DNA from: Saccoglossus kowalevskii
Taxonomy: Eukaryota; Hemichordata; Enteropneusta; Harrimaniidae
Direction of reading: 5' to 3'
Length of the DNA stretch: 15,842 bases
NCBI RefSeq assembly: GCF_000003605.2
Contig: NW_003105132.1
Coordinates: 6,299-22,140, forward strand
The position numbers and the translations under genes are program-made. Of the stretch, positions 1-8,077 are shown one piece after another. Every line of letters begins with the position of its first letter. Position 1 is the first letter of the stretch. Below the pieces are notes generated by a model. It did no database searches. It saw only the letters and a list, made by a program, of their open reading frames with translations, and was not told the DNA's origin.

Positions 1-473
1 CAACCTCACAACCACCCTCACTCTCAAAAAATAGGGCTTTCGGACTAAATAATGATGTGGAACCTTATAGTGAGTCTACATGATTCCAGCCATTTCTAGA
101 CATAATTTCAAATATACCCGAACTGAGAAGCCAGTTGTTGGTTGTATCACTATCCCCATTGTATTTTTTTTAAACATATTAATTGAACCGTATCGAGCCA
201 TATGCAATTTAGTTAAACACATGATCTTGTTATTACGGCCTGGGGATTAGGGCGTGGTGTGCAATATCTAGCCATCCAGATGTGAATTACTCTTTACAAT
301 GCACACAAACTTTCTCCACTAGATGCACATTATACAACCATATTTACTTACAATATATGTAAGTATACCCGGTATGTATATAGATATATATACACAACTG
401 ACAAGAACATATTTTGAATACTCATGTGCACTTCTTTCACTCAAACGTTGTTTTAACGCTCTGACTTTAACAG

Positions 474-624
474 GTTGAGGGAGCTGAAAGGTATGGCTTA
501 TAGAATTATGCTAATGCGTCAACAACTCGTAGACAACCTGGAGAAAGAAGGGTCGACTCGTAATTGGCAGCACATCACTGATCAGATCGGTATGTTCTGT
601 TACACTGGACTCACAATCGAACAG
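474..624 (+). CDS. GOT2: Aspartate aminotransferase, mitochondrial type, penultimate exon (partial gene)
   Basis: This exon encodes 50 residues of a PLP-dependent aspartate aminotransferase, which interconverts aspartate plus 2-oxoglutarate and oxaloacetate plus glutamate in the malate-aspartate shuttle. Visible landmarks are [11 protein letters not shown] at the start, [17 protein letters not shown] in the middle and the end [10 protein letters not shown]. These match the small C-terminal domain of the family, and the [13 protein letters not shown] wording is closer to the mitochondrial GOT2 than to the cytosolic GOT1 form. The exon opens after a TTTAACAG acceptor with one base completing a split codon, and closes in phase 0 at a CAG/GTAGGA donor. 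Earlier exons, with the PLP-binding lysine and the mitochondrial presequence, lie upstream of the window. I found no further exon in 1-473. The family call is firm; the mitochondrial assignment is inferred from similarity. Confidence 0.93.
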
Positions 625-1101
625 GTAGGAGCCTAATTTACAGTGTACTTATAGTGTGGTTGGTTGGCTATAATTATCTCTTCGCAAAGTACTGTAGTCG
701 AGTGGAAATCAGCGCCTGGTTTTCAAAAATGTAAACTTCATAGATTCGATATTAGAATATGTGAATTTCATAATTTGAATATGTAAATTTCATGAATTTG
801 AATACGTAAACTTTGCGGATTCGGTATTTGAATATGTAAACTTCATGGATTCGGTATTAAAATATGTAAACTTCATGGATTCGGTATTTGAATATGTAAA
901 CTTCATGGAATCAGTATTTGAAAATGTAAACTTCATGGATTCGGTATTTGAATATGTAAACTTCATGGATTCGGTATTTGAATATGTAAACTTCATGGAT
1001 TCGGTATTTGAATATGTAAACTTCATGGATTCGGTATTTGAATATGTAAACTTGTCTGAACCATGATGGTAATTTCATTACTCTCACTTTGTAACTTTCA
1101 G
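625..1101 (+). other. Last intron of GOT2
   Basis: This is a 477-bp phase-0 intron between the two aminotransferase exons, with a GTAGGA donor and a TTTCAG acceptor. About two thirds of it is occupied by the 30-bp minisatellite listed separately. The unit length is a multiple of three, so the repeat is open in long frames on both strands, but those frames lie inside an intron and are not genes. Confidence 0.85.
729..1053. repeat. 30-bp minisatellite inside the GOT2 intron
   Basis: Eleven head-to-tail units are followed by a 10-bp partial unit. Units begin ATGTAAACTTCATGGATTCG and continue GTATTTGAAT. Units two and three are shortened to 22 and 23 bp, and the first four are diverged. The later units (864-1043) are nearly identical apart from the 894-923 copy, which suggests recent expansion from the downstream side. 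Translation gives a repeating MDSVFEYVNF on + and MKFTYSNTES on -. I interpret these as by-products of the period. Confidence 0.95.
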
Positions 1102-1293
1102 GTGGACAGGATCACAAAGGAGTTTGGTATACACCTCACAAAAGACGGAAGAATCAATGTGGCTGGTATAACATCCAAGAATAATCACTATCTTGCCCAC
1201 GCTATCCATGAAGTAACAAAACATGACACTGTTCCCTCAGTCAGTCCATTTAGTGACACGTCAACTGAACCTGAAAGAGCGCATGCTCAATGA
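1102..1293 (+). CDS. GOT2: Aspartate aminotransferase, mitochondrial type, last exon with stop
   Basis: This exon joins in phase 0 to the exon ending at 624, after a clear pyrimidine-rich TTTCAG acceptor. It encodes 63 residues and a TGA stop. The first 40 residues ([20 protein letters not shown] onward, to AIHEVTK) are the usual end of the enzyme. The arginine of the DGRINVAG motif (exon residue 17) corresponds to the conserved Arg that binds the substrate alpha-carboxylate (Arg386 in standard numbering), so this part looks functional. Family members normally stop at or very near the VTK position. Here the frame continues for 23 more residues, rich in Ser, Thr, Pro and Glu and ending in ERAHAQ, before the stop. 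The tail may be a lineage-specific extension from loss of an older stop codon; it has no motif I recognise. Confidence 0.93.
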   Translation: MDRITKEFGIHLTKDGRINVAGITSKNNHYLAHAIHEVTKHDTVPSVSPFSDTSTEPERAHAQ

Positions 1294-1640
1294 AATATAG
1301 ACTGACTTACTGAACACACCACTGAAATGACACAGATATAAGAATTTACAAGTCTACATACATCATACATGCAATTTTGTAACCATGGTTATAGACAGGG
1401 TTATAGCCAGGAAATAAAAAGAGCCAGTCCAAAATTTACATTGAAGTGCAAGATATAGTAATTGCCGCTCTGCATATTTATACTATTATTTGTTGATTAT
1501 TTATGGTTTTATGGTAAAAACTGAAAATTATCAACTACACATTGACAGGTTTGAAGAAATATAGCCTGTCAAATTGTGTGTCTTTCTAAAATAAAAGGTG
1601 GCTGGCTAAAATCCTGATAGTAAAGGTATTGTGTGTTATC
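1294..1640 (+). terminator. GOT2 3' UTR and polyadenylation signals
   Basis: After the stop codon there is AT-rich sequence with two canonical AATAAA hexamers, at 1413-1418 and 1590-1595. The second is followed within about 35 bases by a GT-rich run (TATTGTGTGTTAT near 1627-1639), the expected form of a downstream cleavage element. The distal signal therefore looks like the better 3' end, with the proximal one as a possible alternative. Which one is used cannot be told from the sequence. Confidence 0.6.
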
Positions 1641-3580
1641 CTGCATGGTCATGCTGCTTTGTGATCACATTGATACCTCTACGGCAATACAAAGCATTCA
1701 ATAATTTACAAACATTTAAAATGATACAATGTGATTTGACATTGTTAAAGTGTGATGGCACAAAAAAAGCCCATACTAATGATAAGGTATTGTAATTTGC
1801 ATACAAATATGTATAGTTCTATCTAGAATAGTTTGTGGTATTAATCTTTGAGTTTGACATTTTCAATGGTTGGGATGGATTAACCTTTTCACCACCAGAC
1901 TTTCAGACCCAAATTTTTCTGCACATTTTTTCTTATATTCTTCAATCTTCTTCTAAATGAACCCTAATTTTGGAGCCAACAAACAAAATTCGAGTAAATT
2001 TTCTGTTTTTACTCAAAAAATGTGGCTTATTTTGTCTCAATCGTCTTAAGGAAAGTGCAGACTATAAACGAAACTATTTTATGAATTTGTGATGAAAAGA
2101 GGGAACTGGTTAACAGTAGAAAAACATACCCAATTGCTATCCAAGAAAATACAGAACAAACCAATGATCTGCGTGACAAATGCATTGATTGCAATATACA
2201 GTGAAATTATTGGTAGAATTAAAAAAAAAACCTTGATTGAGTAAGCTTCTGTAGTTAAAATAATGTTAATATTAAAAATGCAGCATTTATGAACCCTAGC
2301 ATATCAACTGAATGAATAATTAAAGCCAGAGAATGTGCATACTTAATGTTGAAGTTATTTATTAAGTATTATACAATTATAACTACATATTTCAATCCAT
2401 ATTTCGTTTTATCAACTTACTCAAATCAGCTGTCATATTTATTGATAGAACAGCAGTTTCAAGAAAAAAAGTTTAGGGTATTTTGCATAAATTATATTTC
2501 AAGTACACTGTTGTAACATGATAATTAATATGCTTACATAGTTTATTTATTTGTTTGCACTCTGTAAAGACGACACTATGAGTTATTATTTTTATACCGT
2601 TATTTATATTTATGTAATGAACGACATTTACATACAATGAAGCAATCTGTATTTTAAACTTTATTTGAACCATGTATGTCTGTTTTATTGTTATAAATAA
2701 GAAACATTTATGTGAGAAAAATTATACTTGTGTTTGTTTTTCAAACATACATTGCTTTGTGTGAATCCATTATATCATGGAATTCAACTGAAATTAAATT
2801 GAAATTCAATTCATACAAATTGGTAATTTTTACCACTAAAAATGTTTCATAATTGGAAAATTAAATTTCAGATCATTTCCACAACATAGTCATATAAGCA
2901 ATATTTGAAATCAAAAATAACTGATATTTATTATATGTATTGTGTGTTATCACTAACATTTTATCAACCAATGGAAACTATTTCTAAGGAAACAAACCTA
3001 AGTAGTTAGATTGAATGAAATCATCAACTAAATATGCAAATTAATGATTAATTAATTTATTGCTCATTTCATTATATATGTTCATTTATGCAATGTATGT
3101 AGTAGCTTGACGAGGTCGCGTGAGTTGCGCTCTCCGCGTTGCTCCAAACCCAACACACAAAACGGTGTAGTTTTTCACTTCAACAACGATTATTGTCGGT
3201 ACCAATCAAATTGCAGACACTTCAGATAGTGCCAGCTATCAAAGAGTACCCATTCTTGGCAGAGTTTATTTGTTTGTTGACATATAATGCGTGATAAGGT
3301 GCTGGCCAATGTTTATCATCTTGTTGGAAGCAGTCTGTGATTTTTGCCGGGAAACACTGCTTTATTCATTGAACTCATTGCAAAAAGGCGTTAACTTAGC
3401 GAATTCGGCGAGGGCCTACTCACGCCTACAGGCTATATGTATGTAGTTGATTATAACATAACTTTCATAAATATGTGACAACATTATTGGAGGCTGGGCC
3501 AGTTCAGATTATATGCAAATTTATAACAGTACCTTTTTTTGTGAATTCACACGGCAAAGGTCACACAGAAATTCTTCAAT
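1641..3580. other. AT-rich stretch without a recognisable gene
   Basis: Both strands are dense in stops, and no frame here resembles a known protein. A 66-residue open frame on the minus strand (2473-2673) has low-complexity composition typical of chance ORFs in AT-rich DNA. A slightly more GC- and CpG-rich patch at about 3105-3440 stands out from its surroundings, but I could assign neither an exon nor a promoter to it. Confidence 0.6.
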
Positions 3581-3824
3581 TACATGGATTAGATTCAATT
3601 GACATGTATTAGATTCAATTGACATGGATTATATTCAATTGACATGGATTAGATTCACTTGACATGGATTAGATTCAATTGACATGGATTAGATTCAATT
3701 GACATGGATTAGATTCAATTGACATGGATTAGATTCAATTGACATGGATTTGATTTAATTGACATGTATTAGATTCAATTGACATGGATTAGATTCAATT
3801 GACATGGATTAGATTCAATTGACA
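3581..3824. repeat. 20-bp minisatellite, about 12 units
   Basis: There are twelve head-to-tail copies of GACATGGATTAGATTCAATT in exact 20-bp register, with a diverged first base in the first unit and a four-base partial at the end. Most copies are identical. Single changes appear at 3607, 3631, 3658 and 3771-3776. Homogeneity suggests recent expansion. The unit is unrelated to the 30-bp unit in the GOT2 intron. Confidence 0.96.
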
Positions 3825-4646
3825 AGGTTCATAAAATATGAAAGGCATGAATAATTTGTATGGAAATCTGTAATACTTTCACCTCTGTTGACCTTTATGT
3901 TTCATTCAAATAATCACCATTACCCACAATCCTGTGAGTATTTTCTTCAATCATTGACGAATTTACTGCCATACATGTAAAATATATTCATTTGCTTTAA
4001 ATTTATGAAAAAAAAACAACTTTCATGCTTTTAAGAAATAAATGACTGTATATGCAAATAGAACTTAACGTGCATATACAATAAGGGTTACAGATATACT
4101 TTCAAACCAATTTTATAAAACTACTGACAATGATCTACCAATCACAGTTCTGACAAAACACCTTATTTGCATAACAATGGCAAGGTAACAAACTACCATA
4201 TTTGTGTATTGAAAGTGAATCTGCTTACGTGTTAAAGATAATATTAACAAATTAGAGTGAGTTAGGTGTATATGTTGTATATGCTAAGTACACCGACAAA
4301 TCTGCGCGTATTCTCTAAGTAGGTTACCCTTTGTATTATTAACACTCGCTCCTTAGGTCACATTGGAAATATGCTGGGTCCTGTTTCATTGTTAACGTCC
4401 GATTGTTTGATCAAGAGTGGAGACATGAATGACAATATGTGAGGTCACTGTTGGGTTACCTGAAACATGGTTTACAACTCGATGGTAGAGAGCGTGGTTT
4501 GTGTTGTGGAATGTCGAATATGGTATTTCTAGTTTGATACCATGGCAACTAGTCTATCACATAAATATGTTACCAAGTATAATTCTCACAATTGTTTCAT
4601 TTCATTGCATTGTCTCACCCATCAAATCTGCAAACGATTCCCAGTA
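3825..4646. other. AT-rich stretch without a recognisable gene
   Basis: No frame gives a protein I recognise, and no RNA gene is evident. The stretch contains ATGCAAAT octamers (4052-4059 on +, 4165-4172 on -) of the kind scattered across the window. Confidence 0.55.
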
Positions 4647-4654
4647 GTTTTAAC
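4647..4654. repeat. Left target-site duplication of the MITE
   Basis: The sequence GTTTTAAC lies immediately before the left inverted arm and is repeated exactly at 4973-4980 after the right arm. Confidence 0.75.
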
Positions 4655-4972
4655 CACAGGGAGTTGGACAAACTTATGTATTTTAATAAATTATTAAATA
4701 ATAAATTGTTATTTAACTTTTCTTTTACCCACCCTTCCTGGTATCGATTTCAAGTAATCACTGATCTTTGTTTATACCACTCTTTCCTTTATCACAACTT
4801 TGTTACGCGCTAATGTTATATGCAAATTTTAACGCGCGATGTAGATACGTTCTATTATAGTAAAATATCCCAAGGGTTGAAACGCGGGGGGGGGGGGGGG
4901 TAAAAGAAAAGTTATATAACAATTTATTATTTAATAATTTATTAAAATACATAAGTTTGTCCAACTCCCTGT
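4655..4972. mobile_element. Non-autonomous DNA transposon (MITE) with 76-bp inverted arms
   Basis: Positions 4655-4730 and 4898-4973 are inverted copies of each other, 75 of 76 bases matching. They begin CACAGGGAGTTGGAC at the left and end in its complement at the right. The element is flanked on both sides by GTTTTAAC (4647-4654 and 4973-4980), an 8-bp target-site duplication that shares one base with the right arm; a 7-bp reading (TTTTAAC) makes the ends perfectly symmetrical. The 167-bp centre encodes no transposase and includes a run of 15 G at 4886-4900. An 8-bp duplication with CAGGG near the tips suggests the hAT superfamily, but this rests on end structure only. The ~99% arm identity could reflect recent insertion or arm conversion. 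Confidence 0.85.
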
Positions 4973-4980
4973 GTTTTAAC
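4973..4980. repeat. Right target-site duplication of the MITE
   Basis: The sequence GTTTTAAC follows the right inverted arm and matches 4647-4654. Its first G may belong to either the element or the duplication. Confidence 0.75.
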
Positions 4981-5277
4981 TGGAGGTTACAACTACTGTC
5001 GTAAATCCTTGGTCTCCTTGGTTGGGGCATCGGCTGCTAGTTATTACCACGAATGACGTGGAATAATGTATACCTCACCATGGTACGTTCCTTGCGTACC
5101 GTATCACTGGACTCGGTAGAATTTGTCGATCTAATGATCAACGATTAGAGCTTGGTGTAGAATAGAAAGAAACATCCGGGTATTGTGCAGTCCAGTGAAG
5201 TGTTGTCACTTGTATATATCGACTATGTAGGCCACGTTGCCCAGAGTTCATCGCATGTAAATTATATGCAAATATGA

Positions 5278-5598
5278 ATACACTATAGATCCATGTCTCG
5301 GCGTGAAAACTTCAATCTTTCTAAAGTCAATCTTACATTAAACCAACACAGTATGAAATACTCGGCAATAAAAGGTTGGAATTCACTCACCGATTCAATC
5401 AAACTTATAACTAACAGACTCAGATTTATTGATGGGGAAAATTTAACACTTTTGACGATAATAACAGCTCATTATCGAAACGCAGTTTACCCATTCACGC
5501 AACCCACAATAAACCTGTACTCTGGAATAAGCGTCAATGACTACGGAAAATCTAAATTAGACCACAGTCCCTCCTCCTTGTGGAGGGACTGTGATTAG
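5278..5598 (+). pseudogene. C-terminal fragment of a non-LTR retrotransposon reverse transcriptase
   Basis: The frame is open from just after a TGA at 5275-5277 and ends at TAG 5596-5598. The part from SRRENFNLSKVNLTLNQHSM to AIKGWNSLTDSIK follows the familiar tail of CR1/L2/Jockey-type RT proteins, where a basic stretch leads to a Y-x-G-x-x-x-WNSL-x-x-x-I signature. Here KGWNSLTDSIKL fills that place. The catalytic RT domain and endonuclease are absent, so this is a 5'-truncated copy, as is common for target-primed insertions. Residues after about 45 (from ITNRLRF on) match nothing I know and may be read-through of the 3' UTR. The first in-frame ATG is at 5293. The class call is moderate because only about 40 residues are informative. 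Confidence 0.6.
5563..5593 (+). other. 12-bp-stem hairpin at the end of the RT fragment
   Basis: CACAGTCCCTCC (5563-5574) and GGAGGGACTGTG (5582-5593) are perfect inverted copies around a 7-base loop. A second, smaller inverted pair follows at once (GATTAGA 5593-5599 and TCTAATC 5606-5612). Stem-loops near the 3' end are a known recognition feature of some non-LTR retrotransposon RNAs. That role here is inference. Confidence 0.7.
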
Positions 5599-5670
5599 AC
5601 TTTAATCTAATCGTCAGAAATCATTGAAATGTTCGAAAAAGTATGCCTTAATTTAAAATTAAATGGTATA

Positions 5671-5707
5671 TCTTTTTCTGAAATATGTGGTGGCTGTTTG
5701 GTTTGTG
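5671..5707 (-). other. Degenerate histone-type 3' end, hairpin deleted
   Basis: On the minus strand, CACAAACCAAAC is followed after one base by GCCACCACAT and then by the purine-rich CAGAAAAAGA. The two outer blocks match the flanks of the intact histone stem-loop at 6593-6627 base for base, but 13 bases covering nearly all of the hairpin are replaced by a single base. The purine-rich element sits at almost the same offset. I read this as a second, broken copy of the same 3' end. The functional hairpin is absent. Confidence 0.5.
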
Positions 5708-5714
5708 AAAGTTT

Positions 5715-5789
5715 GGGGTGCGGCTTATATTGCAGACTTTTTCCTGGGATCAAAACTTGAAACAATGTCTCAAGTTAGGGGTGCGGCTT
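5715..5789. repeat. Two GGGGTGCGGCTT copies, 63 bp apart
   Basis: GGGGTGCGGCTT occurs at 5715-5726 and 5778-5789, followed by similar bases (ATATT and CTATT). Motifs of the kind GTGCGGCTTATA recur in dispersed DNA repeats of many animals. I cannot assign a family. Confidence 0.55.
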
Positions 5790-5824
5790 CTATTAAAGCT
5801 GTGCCCTCAAATACGATTTTTACA

Positions 5825-6492
5825 TTACCACCGGGGCGTTCTAACTGTGTAGTTAAATGGGTCTGTATATTTATACGTGTCGAAATCGATTAAATCCAGA
5901 TTGTACATTTTCGTGACGAGCTTATGGACCAAATTAGACGTGACTATAGTATCGTTACCACCAGTTTTAGTGTAGTATTGTTCGTTGTTTAATTGACGAA
6001 GGCTTTCATATATATAGTCAGTTGTATTCATGATTGCAATGCCACGACCTTTGTCGAATGGTTTTATTACAATTGTGTTATCATGATGTAATCTATTTAT
6101 TGCTGCTCTTTCGGCAGAATTCATGTTTTGTTTGGGTTTATTGGTAGTAATTTTGGATATCTCAACTTCGGTTGCCTCAATGTAATTTTCGAGGCTACTG
6201 TTATGCGAGTCTGGTGGGTTCCATGTTGATTTCATTTTGAAAGGATGTTGTTGAGATTGTTTATTGCGCATTAAATATTTCATACGCATTCTCCTACAGA
6301 CATGCCATTGAGCAAAGTGTGATAGGTTGGCTTGGGTGGGGTTGGTATAAATTTGAGTCCGTTGCCAAGGGCAATGACCTCTGTTGGGGTCAGATTTCTA
6401 CTCGAAAAATACCGAATAAAACCTGAGACCAACCGAGCTTGATCAACCAACCGTTTATTTTTAGCCACTTTAGCATTGTATTTCGTTTGCAT
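5825..6492 (-). pseudogene. Penelope-like retroelement, linker and N-terminal RT region (frameshifted, truncated)
   Basis: Two minus-strand frames read together as one protein. The first (ATG at 6492) contains FSSRNLTPTEVIALGNGLKF followed by IPTP, a signature just ahead of the RT domain in Penelope-like elements. A shift of frame between about 6345 and 6319 leads into the second, whose in-frame upstream part reads HFAQWHVCRRMRMKYLMRN and then FKMKSTWNPPDSHNSSLENY, IVIKPFDKGRGIAIMNTTDY and LRQLNNEQYY. These fit the conserved blocks where such proteins have IKPADKGG and DY-x5-A-x-x-QL. The frame ends at RTPRW, exactly where the LPKIHKP block and then the catalytic YADD core should follow. Stop codons come instead, and the RT core and GIY-YIG endonuclease are missing. 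The copy is dead. Confidence 0.75.
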
Positions 6493-6577
6493 CTTGCAAT
6501 GTGTTTCTTACATAAGAAGTGTCTATTGCATTTTGTGTTATTTATTGTATGGACAGAATCCATAGTAATAACGGTAG

Positions 6578-6615
6578 TTCTCTTTATGGAGGATGTGGTG
6601 GCCCTAAAAAGGGCC
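6578..6615 (-). terminator. Histone mRNA-type 3' stem-loop and downstream element
   Basis: On the minus strand, ACCAAAC is followed by GGCCCTTTTTAGGGCC (6615-6600) and ACCACA. This is a 6-bp stem with a 4-base T loop and matches 15 of 16 positions of the animal histone consensus (GGCYCTTTTMAGRGCC); the mismatch is the last loop base. Fourteen bases further on is AAAGAGAA (6585-6578), in the place and of the purine-rich kind of the histone downstream element that pairs with U7 snRNA. In histone genes this pair directs cleavage without polyadenylation. No histone coding sequence is recognisable in the window. The preceding ORF stops about 60 bases upstream, a normal 3' UTR length for a histone mRNA. 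Confidence 0.75.
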
Positions 6616-6668
6616 GTTTGGTTTGTGTGCCGAAGCACTAGTTTTTTTGAGGCTAGAAGTACGTTTCC

Positions 6669-6698
6669 TGCCCTTTACTGCCCTTTACTGCCCTGTAC
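6669..6698. repeat. 10-bp tandem triplication at the end of the Penelope-like ORF
   Basis: Three copies of TGCCCTTTAC stand head to tail, the last reading TGCCCTGTAC. The minus-strand ORF stops inside the array. Since 10 is not a multiple of 3, slippage here changes the reading frame and may have created the stop. Confidence 0.85.
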
Positions 6699-7208
6699 TC
6701 TTTTCCTCGTTTGTTTTAGGAATTGCCTCAGTTTATTGACAGCCAGAGCCTGATGCTCGTCTCCAGCCAGGCGTTTGATGTGTTCAAACGCGTCCTTCTC
6801 TTCCTTTACCAGAACGGCCTGAAATTGTTTCAGATGCGTCGGTAGATAAATATCGAGTAGTTTAGTGTACTGTTTCGATGCCTGATTTGAGATGAGTTCC
6901 CACTTTTGTAGGAATGCCGTAGACGGCTTCAAACCAGGTATAACGGTTTTCTTTGAAACCACCAAACCCTTGGGAATTTTTCCCGATATTGAAAATTTAT
7001 GAATCGACTTAATCTGATTGACAATAGAAGACTCAGTCCGGTCAAGTTTGGATAACCTTACCCTTAATTTCAGAGAAGATAGCGTCTGGTAAACGTCTCT
7101 GTGCTGGAGTTGGTAGAGAATCTATAGGTCTGTCGTCAGGTCTAGCATGTGTGTATCAAACACCACGTCGAAATCTTCGATAGTGTTGATATCTTCTGCT
7201 GCAGACAT
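6675..7208 (-). pseudogene. Penelope-like N-terminal domain ORF with one in-frame stop, in a histone-type gene setting
   Basis: From the ATG at 7208 a single frame runs 177 codons to a TAA at 6677-6675, interrupted only by TAG at codon 29 (7124-7122). An internal start at 6965 gives 96 residues. The middle reads KFSISGKIPKGLVVSKKTVI and later FLQKWELISNQASKQYTKLL. Its pattern of G-x-IPKGL, F-x-x-KW and S-x-x-x-x-x-LL resembles the helical region at the N-terminus of Penelope-like proteins. The end is Lys/Arg-rich (LRQFLKQTRKRVQGSKG). It precedes the RT-linker fragment at 5825-6492 on the same strand, as expected for one element. The setting is odd: a histone-style promoter lies immediately upstream and a histone stem-loop follows the stop by 60 bases. 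Function is unknown; the family call rests on pattern memory. Confidence 0.6.
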
Positions 7209-7213
7209 GACGG

Positions 7214-7309
7214 GAATGAATAATGATGTTTCTGACGGTCTTATTTATAGGATCGGCTGGCAGAGCAAAACATTGCTACTATGTAATGGGATAGTCGTGA
7301 TCCTATTGG
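7214..7309 (-). promoter_or_regulatory. Histone-type promoter: CCAAT, GATCC, TATAAATA, TCATTC cap
   Basis: Reading the minus strand in order: CCAAT within GACCAATAGGATC (7309-7305), GATCC (7254-7250) abutting TATAAATA (7249-7242), then TCATTC (7219-7214), whose A at 7217 is 32 bases from the start of the TATA box. This is the order described for sea urchin histone genes, where GATCC, TATAAATA and a PyCATTCPu cap box recur. The ORF start at 7208 lies only about 9 bases after the predicted cap, which is short for a histone leader. CCAAT and TATA boxes are not specific to histones on their own; the full set plus the 3' stem-loop makes the case. Confidence 0.6.
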
Positions 7310-7357
7310 TCAATAAATAGGCATCAATATTTCATAACGATAATAAAAATGGCTTGT

Positions 7358-8077
7358 ATTGTGTTAGTTGAAAGTTGGTTAAACAACGAAAAAAGAAAAC
7401 GGATGCGTTAAAAATAAGAAAGGAGTATACAACATAAGTCCGAGATGTATAGTAAAGAAAGGACGTGGTTTAAAAATCGGAAAAGAACAACAAAGTAGAG
7501 GTTAATACAAGAAAAAGTGCGAGAAAAATGAGAATATTAGAATAAAACAAATTGTGCTAGTAAGACGTTCATAAAGCGATTGTATTAAAAATATAAATTA
7601 CGAAAACGTAATAAAAAGGGCCTAGACGGTATTGTAATTAAAGTAAGTCACTAAGTTAAAAATCTCGCCAAGTTAACATAAATAACGTTAAAGTTACGAT
7701 CGAAAATACATTAAAAATATCGAGGCTATCGCGAATCTCAAATCCGTGCTAGTGGCAGCAGCGGATGGAGCTTAGACGTGAGTACGATACGTGAATCTGA
7801 TTGGTCGATACAAACTCACCGATTATCCTGTCATCCAGGCTAGTGGATGGCGTAGTCGGTTCAAATTGTGCTAGTTGGACGTTCGTTTAGCGGCTGTATA
7901 AATTGAATAAATTGCGAAATCGCAACGATATGAGTGTAGATGGTGTTGTGACTAATGTAAGTCACTATATTAAAAATCTCGCCGTGTTCACACAAGTAAC
8001 GATGAAGTTACGATCGAATATACACGAAAAATATCAGAGCTAACGCGAATCTAGATTGTGCTAGTTGTAGCAGTGGG
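7358..8077. repeat. Diverged direct repeats with about 190-bp period
   Basis: Segments 7549-7764 and 7863-8077 align along their whole length, sharing for example AAATTGTGCTAGT, GTAAGTCACTA, TTAAAAATCTCGCC, AAGTTACGATCGAA and ACGCGAATCT or near forms. GTGCTAG boxes at 7554, 7746, 7868 and 8058, and GTGTTAG at 7361, fall 193, 192, 122 and 190 bases apart. I read this as an old tandem array with a unit near 192 bp, one unit being shortened or rearranged. No frame stays open. It lies upstream of the Penelope-like ORF and could be part of that element's 5' flank or an unrelated satellite. Confidence 0.75.

Noticed and set aside
845-1066. Long + and - frames with perfect 10-residue repeats, possible repeat protein
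   Set aside because: They lie inside an intron with good splice sites and follow directly from a 30-bp tandem unit. The opposite strand is equally open, as expected from the period alone.
3105-3440. CpG-richer patch as a possible promoter or exon
   Set aside because: No TATA, splice or coding signal could be supported, and no frame resembles a known protein.
4592-5030. Two frames sharing HRELDKLMYFNKLLNNKLL on opposite strands, apparent gene pair
   Set aside because: The shared protein text is the translation of the two inverted arms of the MITE.
6616-6662. Possible histone H2A C-terminus (VLLASKKTSAS on the minus strand) just before the stem-loop
   Set aside because: The similarity to the VLLPKKT end of H2A covers only a few residues. 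The frame runs into the hairpin instead of stopping before it, and nothing upstream matches the conserved H2A core.
6439-6753. 104-residue + frame and the overlapping minus frame at 6390-6638
   Set aside because: Both overlap the Penelope-like segments and the histone stem-loop in other frames and show no family features of their own.
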